Assembly (NCBI RefSeq): GCF_018863235.1
Contig: NZ_JAHKRS010000003.1
Location: 248,001 to 312,000 of the forward strand
DNA: 64,000 nt
Direction of reading: 5' to 3'
Source of the DNA: Pseudomaricurvus albidus
GTDB taxonomy: Bacteria > Pseudomonadota > Gammaproteobacteria > Pseudomonadales > Cellvibrionaceae
In this document: positions 9,148-17,397 of the stretch, in pieces
Numbering within the stretch: the stretch's first letter is position 1
How the letters are laid out: each line of letters begins with the position of its first letter
Made by a program: the position numbers and the translations under genes
The notes under the pieces: model-generated
Databases searched by the model: none
What the model saw: only the letters and a program-made list of their open reading frames with translations
Told to the model about the DNA's origin: nothing

Positions 9148-10071
9148 TTACGGATAATAAAAATCACGCGCCGCCTGCAGATGTTTGCACATGATTTGAG
9201 TTCCCTGCAGGACTCTCGGCGTATTGCGCTGGATAATATCCGGTGGAATAAACTTTAATTGCTCATTGCTGACAGCCTGCAGACTGGGCCAGCGGCGCCA
9301 GTCATCCAGCCATTCCGGGCGGGCCTCACCCATGCCGCTGGCGACGATCACCTGAGGATTAACCCGTAATACGGATTCCACACTGACCTGCGGTGACAGG
9401 GTTTGCGCTGTTGAAAACACATTGCGCCCCCCGCACAAACGAATCACATCGCTGATCAAGTGGTCACCATTGAGTGTTTGCAGAGGATCATTCCAAACCT
9501 GGTAAAACACACTCACCGGTTCGCGCCCCGAATAAGTTTTGGCCAGTTCTGCCAGCGTCGAATCGAATTTTTGTCGCTCCTGTCTGGCAATATCCGAGCC
9601 CGTCAGTACACCGATCTTTTCCATCGACTCGCCGATATCTCCCAGCTTTCGAGGTTCGGTAAAATACACCGGAATACCCAGCGCTTGAATGTGCGCCACC
9701 CGCTGCGGGCCATTACCTGAATACCAGGCCAGTACCAAATCCGGCTGCAAGCGCAAAATGGCTTCGGTACTAAAAGATTTGTACGTGCCTACCCGAGGTA
9801 TCTGTTTGGCCGCTTGTGGATAGTCACTGTAGTTAACCGCCCCGATCAGTTTATCGCCACTGCCAACGGCATAGACGACTTCCACAATATGTGGCGCCAG
9901 CGCAATAATTCGTTTGGCAGGATGCTTGAGGGTAATGACATTGCCAAGGTCGTCGGTTACCGAGACACCGTCTTCGGCCCGGGCATATCCAGTCACCAAG
10001 AAAGAGAGCAAAAGCACACTGGTCAGCCACCCCCATGCAGGAAAAAAATCAAACTGCCTGAAACGATTCAA
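9148..10071 (-). CDS. btuF: Periplasmic cobalamin-binding protein (BtuF-like)
   Basis: This 307-residue protein has an N-terminal signal peptide (hydrophobic core about residues 15-30, AXA-type end at YARAED). It is followed by a class III periplasmic binding protein fold typical of BtuF: RIIALAPHIVEVVYAVG, DYPQAAKQIPRVG and a 'PDLVLAW' strand. It would deliver corrinoids to the BtuCD transporter encoded in the same operon. The order btuC-btuD-cbiB-cobD-btuF places transport and biosynthesis genes on one transcript. Its start overlaps the stop of the upstream cobD by 4 bp. Metal-siderophore specificity is possible for the fold, but the context favours B12. Confidence 0.92.
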   Translation of the reverse strand: MNRFRQFDFFPAWGWLTSVLLLSFLVTGYARAEDGVSVTDDLGNVITLKHPAKRIIALAPHIVEVVYAVGSGDKLIGAVNYSDYPQAAKQIPRVGTYKSFSTEAILRLQPDLVLAWYSGNGPQRVAHIQALGIPVYFTEPRKLGDIGESMEKIGVLTGSDIARQERQKFDSTLAELAKTYSGREPVSVFYQVWNDPLQTLNGDHLISDVIRLCGGRNVFSTAQTLSPQVSVESVLRVNPQVIVASGMGEARPEWLDDWRRWPSLQAVSNEQLKFIPPDIIQRNTPRVLQGTQIMCKHLQAARDFYYP

Positions 10072-11153
10072 GGGGCTTTCCTCAAGTTGACTTCCGGATC
10101 GGAATTCTGTGCGTCTTCATTCCATTGATCAAAGGCCATGGCAAGACGCAGCAGGCCGGCATCACTGGTCAATCCAATTCTCAGGCAGCGGACTTGCTCT
10201 TGCGGAGCAAAAACACGCACCAAAATGCCACGGTGTGCAAGAAAATCAAACATCTTGTTCAGGCGTGAATCCTCACCAAACAACGAAACGAACAACGGAC
10301 CGGTTTTGATTTGCAGGTCAGCTTCATTTTCCAATTTATCCTGTACCAGATTGGTCAACCGTTCACAGTAATAGTTGATTCGGTGACGCTGAAGACACTG
10401 CCAGTCGTGATCCTTGAGCATTCGCTCACCTAACCACTGAGCTGGATTAGACACGCCCCACAAAATCAATCGCTGTTGCAACTGGCTTCTCAGGCGATCG
10501 CCGGTAATCACAAAACCAAGACGCAAGCCAGCCATGCCAAAAAACTTGCCAACCGACCGCAACACCACCAGATTTTCCCGAACACCCAATGTCAGTGCAC
10601 TGTTACCCTGTTGAGAGGCATCAGCAAAAGCCTCATCCACAACAAGATACCCATCTCTGGCGAATAAACGTTGCTGCCAGCTCTGTAACTGAGCAATGGT
10701 TATGTCATCAGCACTGGGATTGTTGGGATTGATTGCAAGCACGTGATGTACGCGGCCGGTTTCCAGCAAAAAATCCACTTCACGGGTCGTGCGGTAATAA
10801 ACGATATTAAACCCGGCACGAGACCAGCAGCGGGCATGCTCGCCGTATCCCCAATAAGGGATAGCTACCGTTTTGGATTCTTTCGAATGCCCCTTCAAAC
10901 ATTCAGGCAACAGTTCAATGGCAACCTGACTGCCAGCCACGGCCATAATGCTGTCGGCATTACAGCCATAGAACTCGGCAGCGGCCGCACACAAGGCATC
11001 GGAAGACTCGGGCAAACGCTGCCATATGTGTACCGGCACATAGTCTACCGGCCAGCTCCAGGGAGCAATACCCGTGGATAAATCCAGCCAGTCTACGTCG
11101 ACATCAGGATATTGCGATTTGATTTTGTTCAGCTGACCACCGTGATTCAGCAT
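10068..11153 (-). CDS. cobD: Threonine-phosphate decarboxylase-like PLP enzyme
   Basis: This 361-residue fold-type-I PLP enzyme (aminotransferase class I/II family) has the CobD/CobC hallmarks. LNHGGQL starts the protein and is followed by LDLSTGIAPW. NPNNPS is at 142-147, DEAFAD at 173-178, and the PLP lysine K203 is in SVGKFFGMAGLRLGF. The enzyme makes (R)-1-amino-2-propanol O-phosphate, the linker that CbiB attaches to cobyric acid. It sits between cbiB (67 bp upstream) and btuF (4-bp overlap). The upstream gap of 67 bp holds no other feature that I can see. Confidence 0.92.
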   Translation of the reverse strand: MLNHGGQLNKIKSQYPDVDVDWLDLSTGIAPWSWPVDYVPVHIWQRLPESSDALCAAAAEFYGCNADSIMAVAGSQVAIELLPECLKGHSKESKTVAIPYWGYGEHARCWSRAGFNIVYYRTTREVDFLLETGRVHHVLAINPNNPSADDITIAQLQSWQQRLFARDGYLVVDEAFADASQQGNSALTLGVRENLVVLRSVGKFFGMAGLRLGFVITGDRLRSQLQQRLILWGVSNPAQWLGERMLKDHDWQCLQRHRINYYCERLTNLVQDKLENEADLQIKTGPLFVSLFGEDSRLNKMFDFLAHRGILVRVFAPQEQVRCLRIGLTSDAGLLRLAMAFDQWNEDAQNSDPEVNLRKAP

Positions 11154-11220
11154 TGCTTACAACCTTTGGCACATGCGCACCGATTCTGAGCGGGCAATCG
11201 ATGAGGATCCCGACTCGCGC

Positions 11221-12186
11221 TCATAAAAAAACTGATCCCTTGACCCAAATGACGATCCACACTGTCAACCATGATCCAATCCATAACATCACGGTTTTAT
11301 CCACAAGCTGAATGCTGCGATTGATATCTCTGATCACTGCCGCACGCCCAGCGCCCATTGTCGGACGCGACTGCCACTGCCCGTGATAATAAGCGCCGCC
11401 GCCCAGCTCTATACCCAAACCGCCGGCACCGCTGCACATGACCGGGCCGCCGTTGGGACTGGCACAATCGGCAGCCTGCTGTTTCCAGCAGCGCAAAGCG
11501 GTGGCTGTATGCCCAAGCAGCGCATAACTCAGTGCCGTCAATCGTGCGGGAGCCCAGTTTAGGAGATCATCCAGTTTTGCACTGACAAAACCAAAAGCCG
11601 CGTAACGCTCGGTACGATAGCCCCACATGGCATCCAGTGTATTGGCCAGCCGATACATCACTGCACCTGCGGGCCCTGCCAGAATAAACCAAAAAAATGG
11701 CGCAAATATGGCATCGCTGCCGTTCTCCAGCATTGACTCGATGGTCGCACGTGACACTGCCGACTCATCCATCGCATCGGTATCACGGCTGACAATGCGC
11801 GAGACCTGTTCCCGGGCCGCTTCCAGCCCTTCACGGGAAAAGGCCTCCACCACAGACAGGCCATGTTCCCGCAGACTTTGCCAGCCAATGCTGAGGTACA
11901 AGGCGATCACGGCCAGCAATATTTCGGCAAGGAGACTTAACTCACCACTGAACCACACCAGCGCAATCATCAATGGCAATGGCACGACGAGAAGCAACCA
12001 GGCCAGACCACCCAATACTAACCTGCCGACCGACTCAGAGCCCCGCCACCAATTGCAACGCCGCTCCAGCCACATGGCCAAGTTGCCAAATCCTACCAAA
12101 GGATGCAAACGGCGCGGCTCACCCAACAGTCTGTCCAGCAGGAACGCCAGAATCACTGCGACGGCTAACACTGTGACTGTTAGCAT
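11221..12186 (-). CDS. cbiB: Adenosylcobinamide-phosphate synthase
   Basis: CbiB attaches aminopropanol phosphate to adenosylcobyric acid in the inner membrane. The 321-residue protein has several hydrophobic segments, the DRLLGEPRRLHPLVGFGN motif at the N-terminus, the VSRDTDAMDESAVSRATIESMLENGSD region and the 'RLANTLDAMWGY' segment, all typical of CbiB. The start overlaps the stop of the ABC ATPase gene by 7 bp. In the pathway it uses the product of CobD and its product feeds CobU. Confidence 0.95.
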   Translation of the reverse strand: MLTVTVLAVAVILAFLLDRLLGEPRRLHPLVGFGNLAMWLERRCNWWRGSESVGRLVLGGLAWLLLVVPLPLMIALVWFSGELSLLAEILLAVIALYLSIGWQSLREHGLSVVEAFSREGLEAAREQVSRIVSRDTDAMDESAVSRATIESMLENGSDAIFAPFFWFILAGPAGAVMYRLANTLDAMWGYRTERYAAFGFVSAKLDDLLNWAPARLTALSYALLGHTATALRCWKQQAADCASPNGGPVMCSGAGGLGIELGGGAYYHGQWQSRPTMGAGRAAVIRDINRSIQLVDKTVMLWIGSWLTVWIVIWVKGSVFL

Positions 12187-12965
12187 AACAACCAGGGTCT
12201 CCCGGTTTCCGGATGGGTCACACGATGAAACGCCACCTGAAACACGTCTTGCAAAAGGTCTTCCTGCAGCACTTCATCCGGCGAACCAAAAGCCCGCAGC
12301 TGACCGCAACACATCAGTACCAGCTGATCGGCACACTGGGCCGCCAGGTTTAAGTCATGCATCGCCGTGACCACAGCACAGCCCCGTGACGAATGTTCTC
12401 GCAACAATCTGCCCACCATTTGCTGATGGGCGTAATCCAGGGCCGAAGTCGGCTCATCCAGAATAACCACCCGATCCCCATCGTCTTCACTCTGCCACAC
12501 TTGCGCCAAAACCCGCGCCAGCTGAACCCGTTGTTTCTCACCACCCGACAAACTGGTGTAAGCCTGCTGACGCAGATACTCGGAGTCGGTACTGCGAAGC
12601 GCCTGCGTCACGATGTCCCGATCCACAATCAGGCCGGTGTTATGAGGCGTACGCCCCAGCATCACCACCTCTTCCACCGTAAACGGGAAATTCAACAGGG
12701 ACTGCTGTGGTAACACCGCCATATGGAGGGCTTTCTCTGCCGGAGGACAGGCGGAGAGCAACCGGTTGTTGAAACGCACTTCACCGGACTGAGGGACGAT
12801 TTCACCGCTGGCAACCTTGAGCAATGATGATTTACCCGCACCATTGGGCCCAAGCACCACAACGACCTGGCCGGCACCCACTTCGAGACTCACGTCCTGC
12901 AGGATAGGGACAGGCTCTTGCTTGCCCGATTGATAACTCAGCTGAATATGTTGCAGTGAGAGCAT
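12180..12965 (-). CDS. btuD: Cobalamin ABC transporter ATPase
   Basis: This 261-residue ABC ATPase belongs to the FecE/BtuD/HmuV group. It has the Walker A GPNGAGKS (39-46), the Q-loop 'LPQQSLLNFPFTVEEVV', signature LSGGEKQR (139-146) and Walker B VVILDEPTS (167-175). The immediate neighbours, a FecCD-type permease and a BtuF-like protein, identify it as the energising subunit of a corrinoid importer. Sequence alone would also allow hemin import (HmuV-like); the riboswitch-led operon argues for B12. Its start abuts the btuC stop (one-base overlap). Confidence 0.9.
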   Translation of the reverse strand: MLSLQHIQLSYQSGKQEPVPILQDVSLEVGAGQVVVVLGPNGAGKSSLLKVASGEIVPQSGEVRFNNRLLSACPPAEKALHMAVLPQQSLLNFPFTVEEVVMLGRTPHNTGLIVDRDIVTQALRSTDSEYLRQQAYTSLSGGEKQRVQLARVLAQVWQSEDDGDRVVILDEPTSALDYAHQQMVGRLLREHSSRGCAVVTAMHDLNLAAQCADQLVLMCCGQLRAFGSPDEVLQEDLLQDVFQVAFHRVTHPETGRPWLLC

Positions 12966-13981
12966 TACACACCCTCCACGACATTGCGCTGGCGACGCAG
13001 CAGCGACAAAAAGAACGGCGCACCCAACACCGCGGTCACCACACCAATGGGCAACTCGCCGGGAGCCAGAACGTAGCGAGAACAGGCATCGGCCAGCACC
13101 AGCAGGATGGCGCCGGCCAGAGCCGCACAGGGAATCAAGCCGCGGTGATCCGGCCCAATGATCAAACGCACCATATGCGGTGTCACCAGCCCGACAAAGG
13201 CGATTGTGCCGGTTAACGCCACCGCCACACCGACGGCTAATGCCACCAGAATGATGATCTGAACTTTAACGCTATCCACATCAATGCCCAGGTGACGAGC
13301 CTCGGATTCACCCAGCAAAAGCGCATTCAGCGCGCGGCTGTATCGCGGAAACCAGCACAACAGTCCGCCCAACAGGACAAAGGCCAGAGCCACACGATTC
13401 CAGGAAGCACTGCTGAGCGAGCCCATCTGCCACAAACTGATCTGCCGCAACATGTGGTTGTCAGCGATAAAGCTGAAAAAGCTGTTTAACGCCCCGGCCA
13501 GGGCGCTGATGGCAATGCCCGCCAACAACATGGTGGCCACTGAAGTTCCACTCGCCGTTGCCGCCAATCGATACACCAGCCAGGTGGCCAAAGCTGCACC
13601 GATAAACGCACCCAGGGCGACAAAAGACACCCCCAACAACTCATGCATGCCAAACAAACCGGCACCCATCACGATCATAAAGCTGGCACCTGCCGAGGCC
13701 CCACTGGAGACACCAATCAGCGATGGATCTGCCAGCGGGTTGCGAAACAGCCCCTGCATCATCACCCCGGACACCGCCAGAGTCGCACCGATAATGGCAG
13801 CCATCAGGGTTCGTGGCAGACGTATCTGCTCAACGATCAATTGATTGGAAAAAGTCTGTGACTCCGCGCCCGAGACAAAAGGCAGGATAATTTCCGGCCC
13901 CACAACCAGCCCCACCGCAAGACTCAGAGGTAACATCACCAGCAAGATCAGCAGGAGTTTTTTGGGCGGTATGCGCGTCAT
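12965..13981 (-). CDS. btuC: Cobalamin ABC transporter permease
   Basis: This 338-residue protein is a FecCD/BtuC-family permease with about ten membrane helices. Family motifs include RLPRTLMAAIIGATLAVSGVMMQGLFRNPLADPSLIGVSSGAS near residues 55-100, the 'GxxxSALAGALNSFFSF' region, and a C-terminal 'FVGLVTPHMVRLIIGPDHRGLIP' loop that contacts the ATPase. It is the first gene after btuB, separated by 135 bp that contains a hairpin. Together with BtuD and BtuF it would move corrinoids from periplasm to cytoplasm. Confidence 0.93.
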   Translation of the reverse strand: MTRIPPKKLLLILLVMLPLSLAVGLVVGPEIILPFVSGAESQTFSNQLIVEQIRLPRTLMAAIIGATLAVSGVMMQGLFRNPLADPSLIGVSSGASAGASFMIVMGAGLFGMHELLGVSFVALGAFIGAALATWLVYRLAATASGTSVATMLLAGIAISALAGALNSFFSFIADNHMLRQISLWQMGSLSSASWNRVALAFVLLGGLLCWFPRYSRALNALLLGESEARHLGIDVDSVKVQIIILVALAVGVAVALTGTIAFVGLVTPHMVRLIIGPDHRGLIPCAALAGAILLVLADACSRYVLAPGELPIGVVTAVLGAPFFLSLLRRQRNVVEGV

Positions 13982-14022
13982 AGGTTCGAGACTAACGTGA
14001 ATTAAGGTTTTGTATAACGCTC

Positions 14023-14046
14023 AAAAGGAGGCGTGCGCCTCCTTTG
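14023..14046 (-). terminator. Hairpin between btuB and btuC
   Basis: A 10-bp perfect stem, AAAGGAGGCG (14024-14033) with CGCCTCCTTT (14036-14045) and a 2-nt loop, is followed on the minus strand by only a short T run. It may partly terminate the btuB transcript so that btuB is expressed more than the downstream genes. The read-through level is not predictable from sequence. Confidence 0.55.
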
Positions 14047-14116
14047 ATCATTAAACAGTTGCCAACTTGGGGACAGCACATTCTTGCCTCATCCACGAGT
14101 TGGCGTTTTCAGCGGC

Positions 14117-16000
14117 TTACATGTTATAGGTAACACCGACTTTAAAGCCACGACCTTCTTCATTGAAACCGAGGCGTTCCTGATACTCTTTATCCAGCGC
14201 ATTGGTCAGCGTGGCATCAAGAATCAAGTCGTCCGAGAAAGCGTAACTCGCACGCACATCCACCAGTCCGTAACCAGGCAGTTGTGGTTCGGCACTGGAG
14301 TTGGTCATACGATCACTGCGCGCCTTGATTCTGGTACCTAGAGTCAAGGCCCCAACACGATAGTCCACATCCACATTGAAAATGCGACGCGCACGGTTTG
14401 CCAAGCGATCATCCGTAGCCAGATCATCCGCATCAATCCAGGTGTAATTGGCATTGGCTGACAAAGCCCCCAATTGATAACCGTAACTCAACTCAAAACC
14501 TTTGATGCGGACATCATCCAGATTGCTCGGCGTCCACTGACCATAATAGTTGGCTGGATCCACTGGAGCCCAGTCAATCAAACCGTCAATACGGTTCTTG
14601 AACACAGCCCCACTGAGTGAGTGGGCACCGCGATTCCACTTAACAGCCAGCTCCATGTTTTCACTTTCTTCCGGAGTCAAATCAGGGTTTCCGATACCGT
14701 AAGGACCGGCTGGCCAATAGAGGTCATTGAACGTAGGCGCATGGAATGCGGTTCCCCAACTGGCAATCACACGAGAGCTCTCTGTCAGCTGATATCCCCA
14801 GCTAATGGACTCGGTATTGTGAGAGCCAAAAGCCTCGTTGTCATCGTTTCGCAACCCCAGCAGGAACTGATGATTACCCAGCGTCACCTGAGCCTCACCG
14901 AAAAATGCCGTGTTGTCGCGACTGTCCTGTGACAGATCACCGGTGGACTTGACCCGGTCGTTGTAGTACTCAGTGCCCACCACCAGCGTCAGGGTATCGT
15001 TAAACGCATAATTACCCTGCACGAGATAGGTATCACGAGTAGTTTTAAAGGAGCTCTCGAGACTCACAAGTTCCTGAGGCGTGGCACCATCATCACTGCT
15101 TTCCGACAAATCCACAGAGCGTGCCACCTGTCCCTTGAGAAGAAACTGATCCGTCACTTGCCAGTCAGTCAGCAGGTTCAACACTTCCACGCGACTGTTT
15201 TGATAAGGCAAGCACACACCAGAACTGTTGGAACAACGAACATCGTCACCTTCGCTTTCGCCTTTATCGAGCTGGTAGCTCAGGCTGCTGGTCAACGTAT
15301 CCGTCCAGTTATGGGTCACATTGGCCGCTACATGGGTATTGCGATAGTGATCATTGTCATCATTACCAAAGGCGTTGTCCTCACGACGATCAAAACCATC
15401 GAGTGTTTCGTGCCCCAGAGACAGGTTCCAGCGTGTTGCTTCACTGCTGCCTGCCAGTCGAGCCTGTATCCGGCTCCATTCCTGACTGCCATATTCCGCC
15501 TGAATTTTCAGCGGTGACTGCTGCTGTTTTTTCGTGATGATATTAATGACGCCACTGATGGCATCAGAACCATACAGACTTGAAGAGGCTCCTCGTACCA
15601 GTTCCACACGCTCGATATTGCTGACGTCGATCATTTCAATCGCCGTATTACCGTTGGTCGCCGAGTTGATTCTTACCCCATCAACCAGCACGAGGGTATG
15701 GTTGGTATTGCCACCGCGCACAAAAATGCCGGTATTTGTTCCGGGACCACCGGAAGAGACGCTTTCAACCGACGTCATGCGCGATAACAGATCACCCATT
15801 TGGGAAATTTGCAGGCGATCAATATCAGCGGCGGTCACAACACTGACCGGCGCCATCACCTGAGACTGCGGGGTCTCAATGCGCGAGGCCGTGACAATCA
15901 TGGTTTCGTCAACAGTGGTATCTGCAGCGTTCGCGAAAGTCGCACTCATGGCGGCAGTACTCGCGATGACTGCCGCGGAAAGAGTAGATAGGTTTTTCAT
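14117..16000 (-). CDS. btuB: TonB-dependent outer-membrane vitamin B12 receptor
   Basis: BtuB takes corrinoids across the outer membrane using TonB energy. I place the start at the ATG ending at 16000, which has GGGGAA just upstream and gives a clean signal peptide (MKNLSTLSAAVIASTAAM, ending at ANAA). A longer frame to 16132 would put 44 non-signal residues in front. The 627-residue product has a TonB-box-like DETMIVTA, a plug domain (APVSVVTAADIDRLQI, 'IFVRGGNTNHTLVLVDGVRIN', 'IERVELVRGASSSLYGSDAISGVINIIT') and a beta-barrel ending in an aromatic-type terminal strand (FKVGVTYNM). The cobalamin riboswitch upstream confirms the substrate class. Confidence 0.95.
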   Translation of the reverse strand: MKNLSTLSAAVIASTAAMSATFANAADTTVDETMIVTASRIETPQSQVMAPVSVVTAADIDRLQISQMGDLLSRMTSVESVSSGGPGTNTGIFVRGGNTNHTLVLVDGVRINSATNGNTAIEMIDVSNIERVELVRGASSSLYGSDAISGVINIITKKQQQSPLKIQAEYGSQEWSRIQARLAGSSEATRWNLSLGHETLDGFDRREDNAFGNDDNDHYRNTHVAANVTHNWTDTLTSSLSYQLDKGESEGDDVRCSNSSGVCLPYQNSRVEVLNLLTDWQVTDQFLLKGQVARSVDLSESSDDGATPQELVSLESSFKTTRDTYLVQGNYAFNDTLTLVVGTEYYNDRVKSTGDLSQDSRDNTAFFGEAQVTLGNHQFLLGLRNDDNEAFGSHNTESISWGYQLTESSRVIASWGTAFHAPTFNDLYWPAGPYGIGNPDLTPEESENMELAVKWNRGAHSLSGAVFKNRIDGLIDWAPVDPANYYGQWTPSNLDDVRIKGFELSYGYQLGALSANANYTWIDADDLATDDRLANRARRIFNVDVDYRVGALTLGTRIKARSDRMTNSSAEPQLPGYGLVDVRASYAFSDDLILDATLTNALDKEYQERLGFNEEGRGFKVGVTYNM

Positions 16001-16177
16001 GGTATTCCCCAATCGATTACTGGCCGTATCAGCCAGTGATTCAGTCGTGATTGAGGGAGGACAAAGAGCAGGGAAGGAGACAGTGTTTTTAAGGATAGTC
16101 TCGAATCCTACCGATAAAGCCCTCCGCTTCATCGTTAAGCACGTGAATCCAGCCAGCTGGTATCACCTGCGTCATTC

Positions 16178-16315
16178 AAGGCCGGTATCGGGCTTATAAT
16201 CTGCAAGCAGATTAATCACCGTTGCGGGGGCAGCGTTGGTTTAACCCGGTATCACCGAGCGCACCACTCTTCCCGTTTACCTCAGTTTCCGAAAACCGGT
16301 CACCGAGCACCTTCA
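16178..16315 (-). promoter_or_regulatory. Cobalamin (AdoCbl) riboswitch upstream of btuB
   Basis: Read on the minus strand, the conserved cobalamin aptamer landmarks occur in the right order. There is a GAAGGTGC start near 16314, a GGGAA segment at 16274-16270, the invariant GCTGCCCCCGCAAC at 16234-16221, and the closing segment GCCCGATACCGGCC at 16193-16180. The aptamer is about 138 nt and lies about 180 nt upstream of the btuB start chosen here. Binding of adenosylcobalamin would be expected to repress btuB and, by transcript continuity, the downstream btuCD-cbiB-cobD-btuF-bluB-cobQ genes. The expression platform lies in 16001-16177; I could not decide between a terminator and a translation-sequestering hairpin. 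Confidence 0.92.
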
Positions 16316-16556
16316 ATAACGCCGCGCAGACTAAGGTTCACCTTCAGTTTAGTCAATAGTTGGTGAGCGTTTTTATCAATATAGCGTGTAAATTCCCACG
16401 GTAATTGACATATGCGCTCACCTGGACCTCTCTCTAAAAACACCGGAGATCAACGCCACAAGACCGAGAACTGCATCGTATTTTTGAGCAAACACACGCT
16501 CCGGGAGCAAAAGGCTTCTACACTTGTAGCAACGACGCTTTACCGAGTACCGAATT
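16316..16556. other. Intergenic region between the riboswitch and the first PilZ gene
   Basis: This 241-bp stretch should contain divergent promoters for the btuB leader (minus) and the PilZ pair (plus). Several TTGAC-like words are present (for example near 16350 on the minus strand and 16404 on the plus strand), but none has a convincing partner box at 16-18 bp. No gene or structured RNA is apparent. Confidence 0.4.
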
Positions 16557-16958
16557 GTGGCCACACCTCCAGTTATCGACCAAAACTCACCATCCAAACA
16601 CTCTGAGCGCAGACGGTTCAGCCGTATCGCTTTTGATGCGGAGACCCGGCTTTCCCAGGGCACACAACGATGGCCCTGCCAATTGCTGGATATCTCCCTC
16701 AAGGGCCTGCTGATTCAGGAACCGGAGTCCTGCACACTGGACGACAGCCAGCCGCTGCAGGTCACCATCAGTCTCTCGGAGGAGATACAGATCCAGCTGG
16801 AAGCGGTTCTGTCGTGGCATAAAGATGGCCAAATGGGACTTGCCATCCAGCGTCTCGACACCGAGAGCATCAGCCATTTACGGCGGCTTATTGAATTGAA
16901 TCTGGGGGATACCGAGGCCGCTGATCGGGAGCTGCTCGCGCTGATTACACCCGACTGA
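16557..16958 (+). CDS. PilZ-domain protein (candidate c-di-GMP receptor) 1
   Basis: This 133-residue single-domain protein carries the two halves of the PilZ c-di-GMP binding site. The first is an arginine-rich RxxxR-type segment, ERRRFSR, at about 17-23. The second is a D-x-S-x-x-G motif, DISLKG, at about 45-50. It starts with GTG at 16557 and has no signal peptide or membrane segment. It lies 46 bp upstream of a second PilZ protein on the same strand. Such stand-alone PilZ proteins beside radA resemble the arrangement of the PA4608-type adaptor in Pseudomonas. The partner process (motility, exopolysaccharide or other) cannot be read from sequence. Confidence 0.85.
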   Translation: MATPPVIDQNSPSKHSERRRFSRIAFDAETRLSQGTQRWPCQLLDISLKGLLIQEPESCTLDDSQPLQVTISLSEEIQIQLEAVLSWHKDGQMGLAIQRLDTESISHLRRLIELNLGDTEAADRELLALITPD

Positions 16959-17004
16959 CAGTGTGCGGAAGTTATTGGCAAACACCGATTCAAAGGAGGC
17001 TCGC

Positions 17005-17391
17005 ATGCCCGCAGTCAATATCAACTCACAGGAGCGGCGCTATTTCCCCAGAGTGGGATTTCGCGGATACGCTTCCATGATAACCACCCACCAAAAATGG
17101 CCGGTGCATATTATTGATCTGTCGTTTAACGGAGCCCTGGTAGCTCTGATCCACAAGCACGAAGTGGATCTGGGGGAAGAAGTGGTCATCACCCTGGAAA
17201 CCGACGATGGCGATCCCATCAAGATGCACGGCAAGATCGCCCACCAGAAAAATCATTTCATTGGCGTTGAGTGCCGCGCCAACAGCATCGACCACCAGGC
17301 CCGCCTGCGCGAGCTGGTTGGCCGCAACCAAAAGCCCTCGGAACTGCACCGCAGTCTGGAGAATATTCTCACGGACAACGATGAGCTCTGA
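17005..17391 (+). CDS. PilZ-domain protein (candidate c-di-GMP receptor) 2
   Basis: This 128-residue PilZ protein has the binding motifs ERRYFPRVGFR near the N-terminus and DLSFNGA around residues 34-40. I chose the ATG at 17005 because AAAGGAGG lies directly upstream at ideal spacing; an upstream in-frame GTG at 16963 has no such signal. It is a close neighbour of the first PilZ gene and the two may have arisen by duplication, although they differ clearly. Its stop is only 6 bp from the stop of the convergent radA gene, leaving no room for a separate terminator. Confidence 0.87.
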   Translation: MPAVNINSQERRYFPRVGFRGYASMITTHQKWPVHIIDLSFNGALVALIHKHEVDLGEEVVITLETDDGDPIKMHGKIAHQKNHFIGVECRANSIDHQARLRELVGRNQKPSELHRSLENILTDNDEL

Positions 17392-17397
17392 GCCCCC

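Noticed and set aside
16001-16132. Longer N-terminus for btuB starting at 16132
   Set aside because: The added 44 residues are not a signal peptide and overlap the expected riboswitch expression platform; the ATG at 16000 has a good ribosome binding site and signal sequence.
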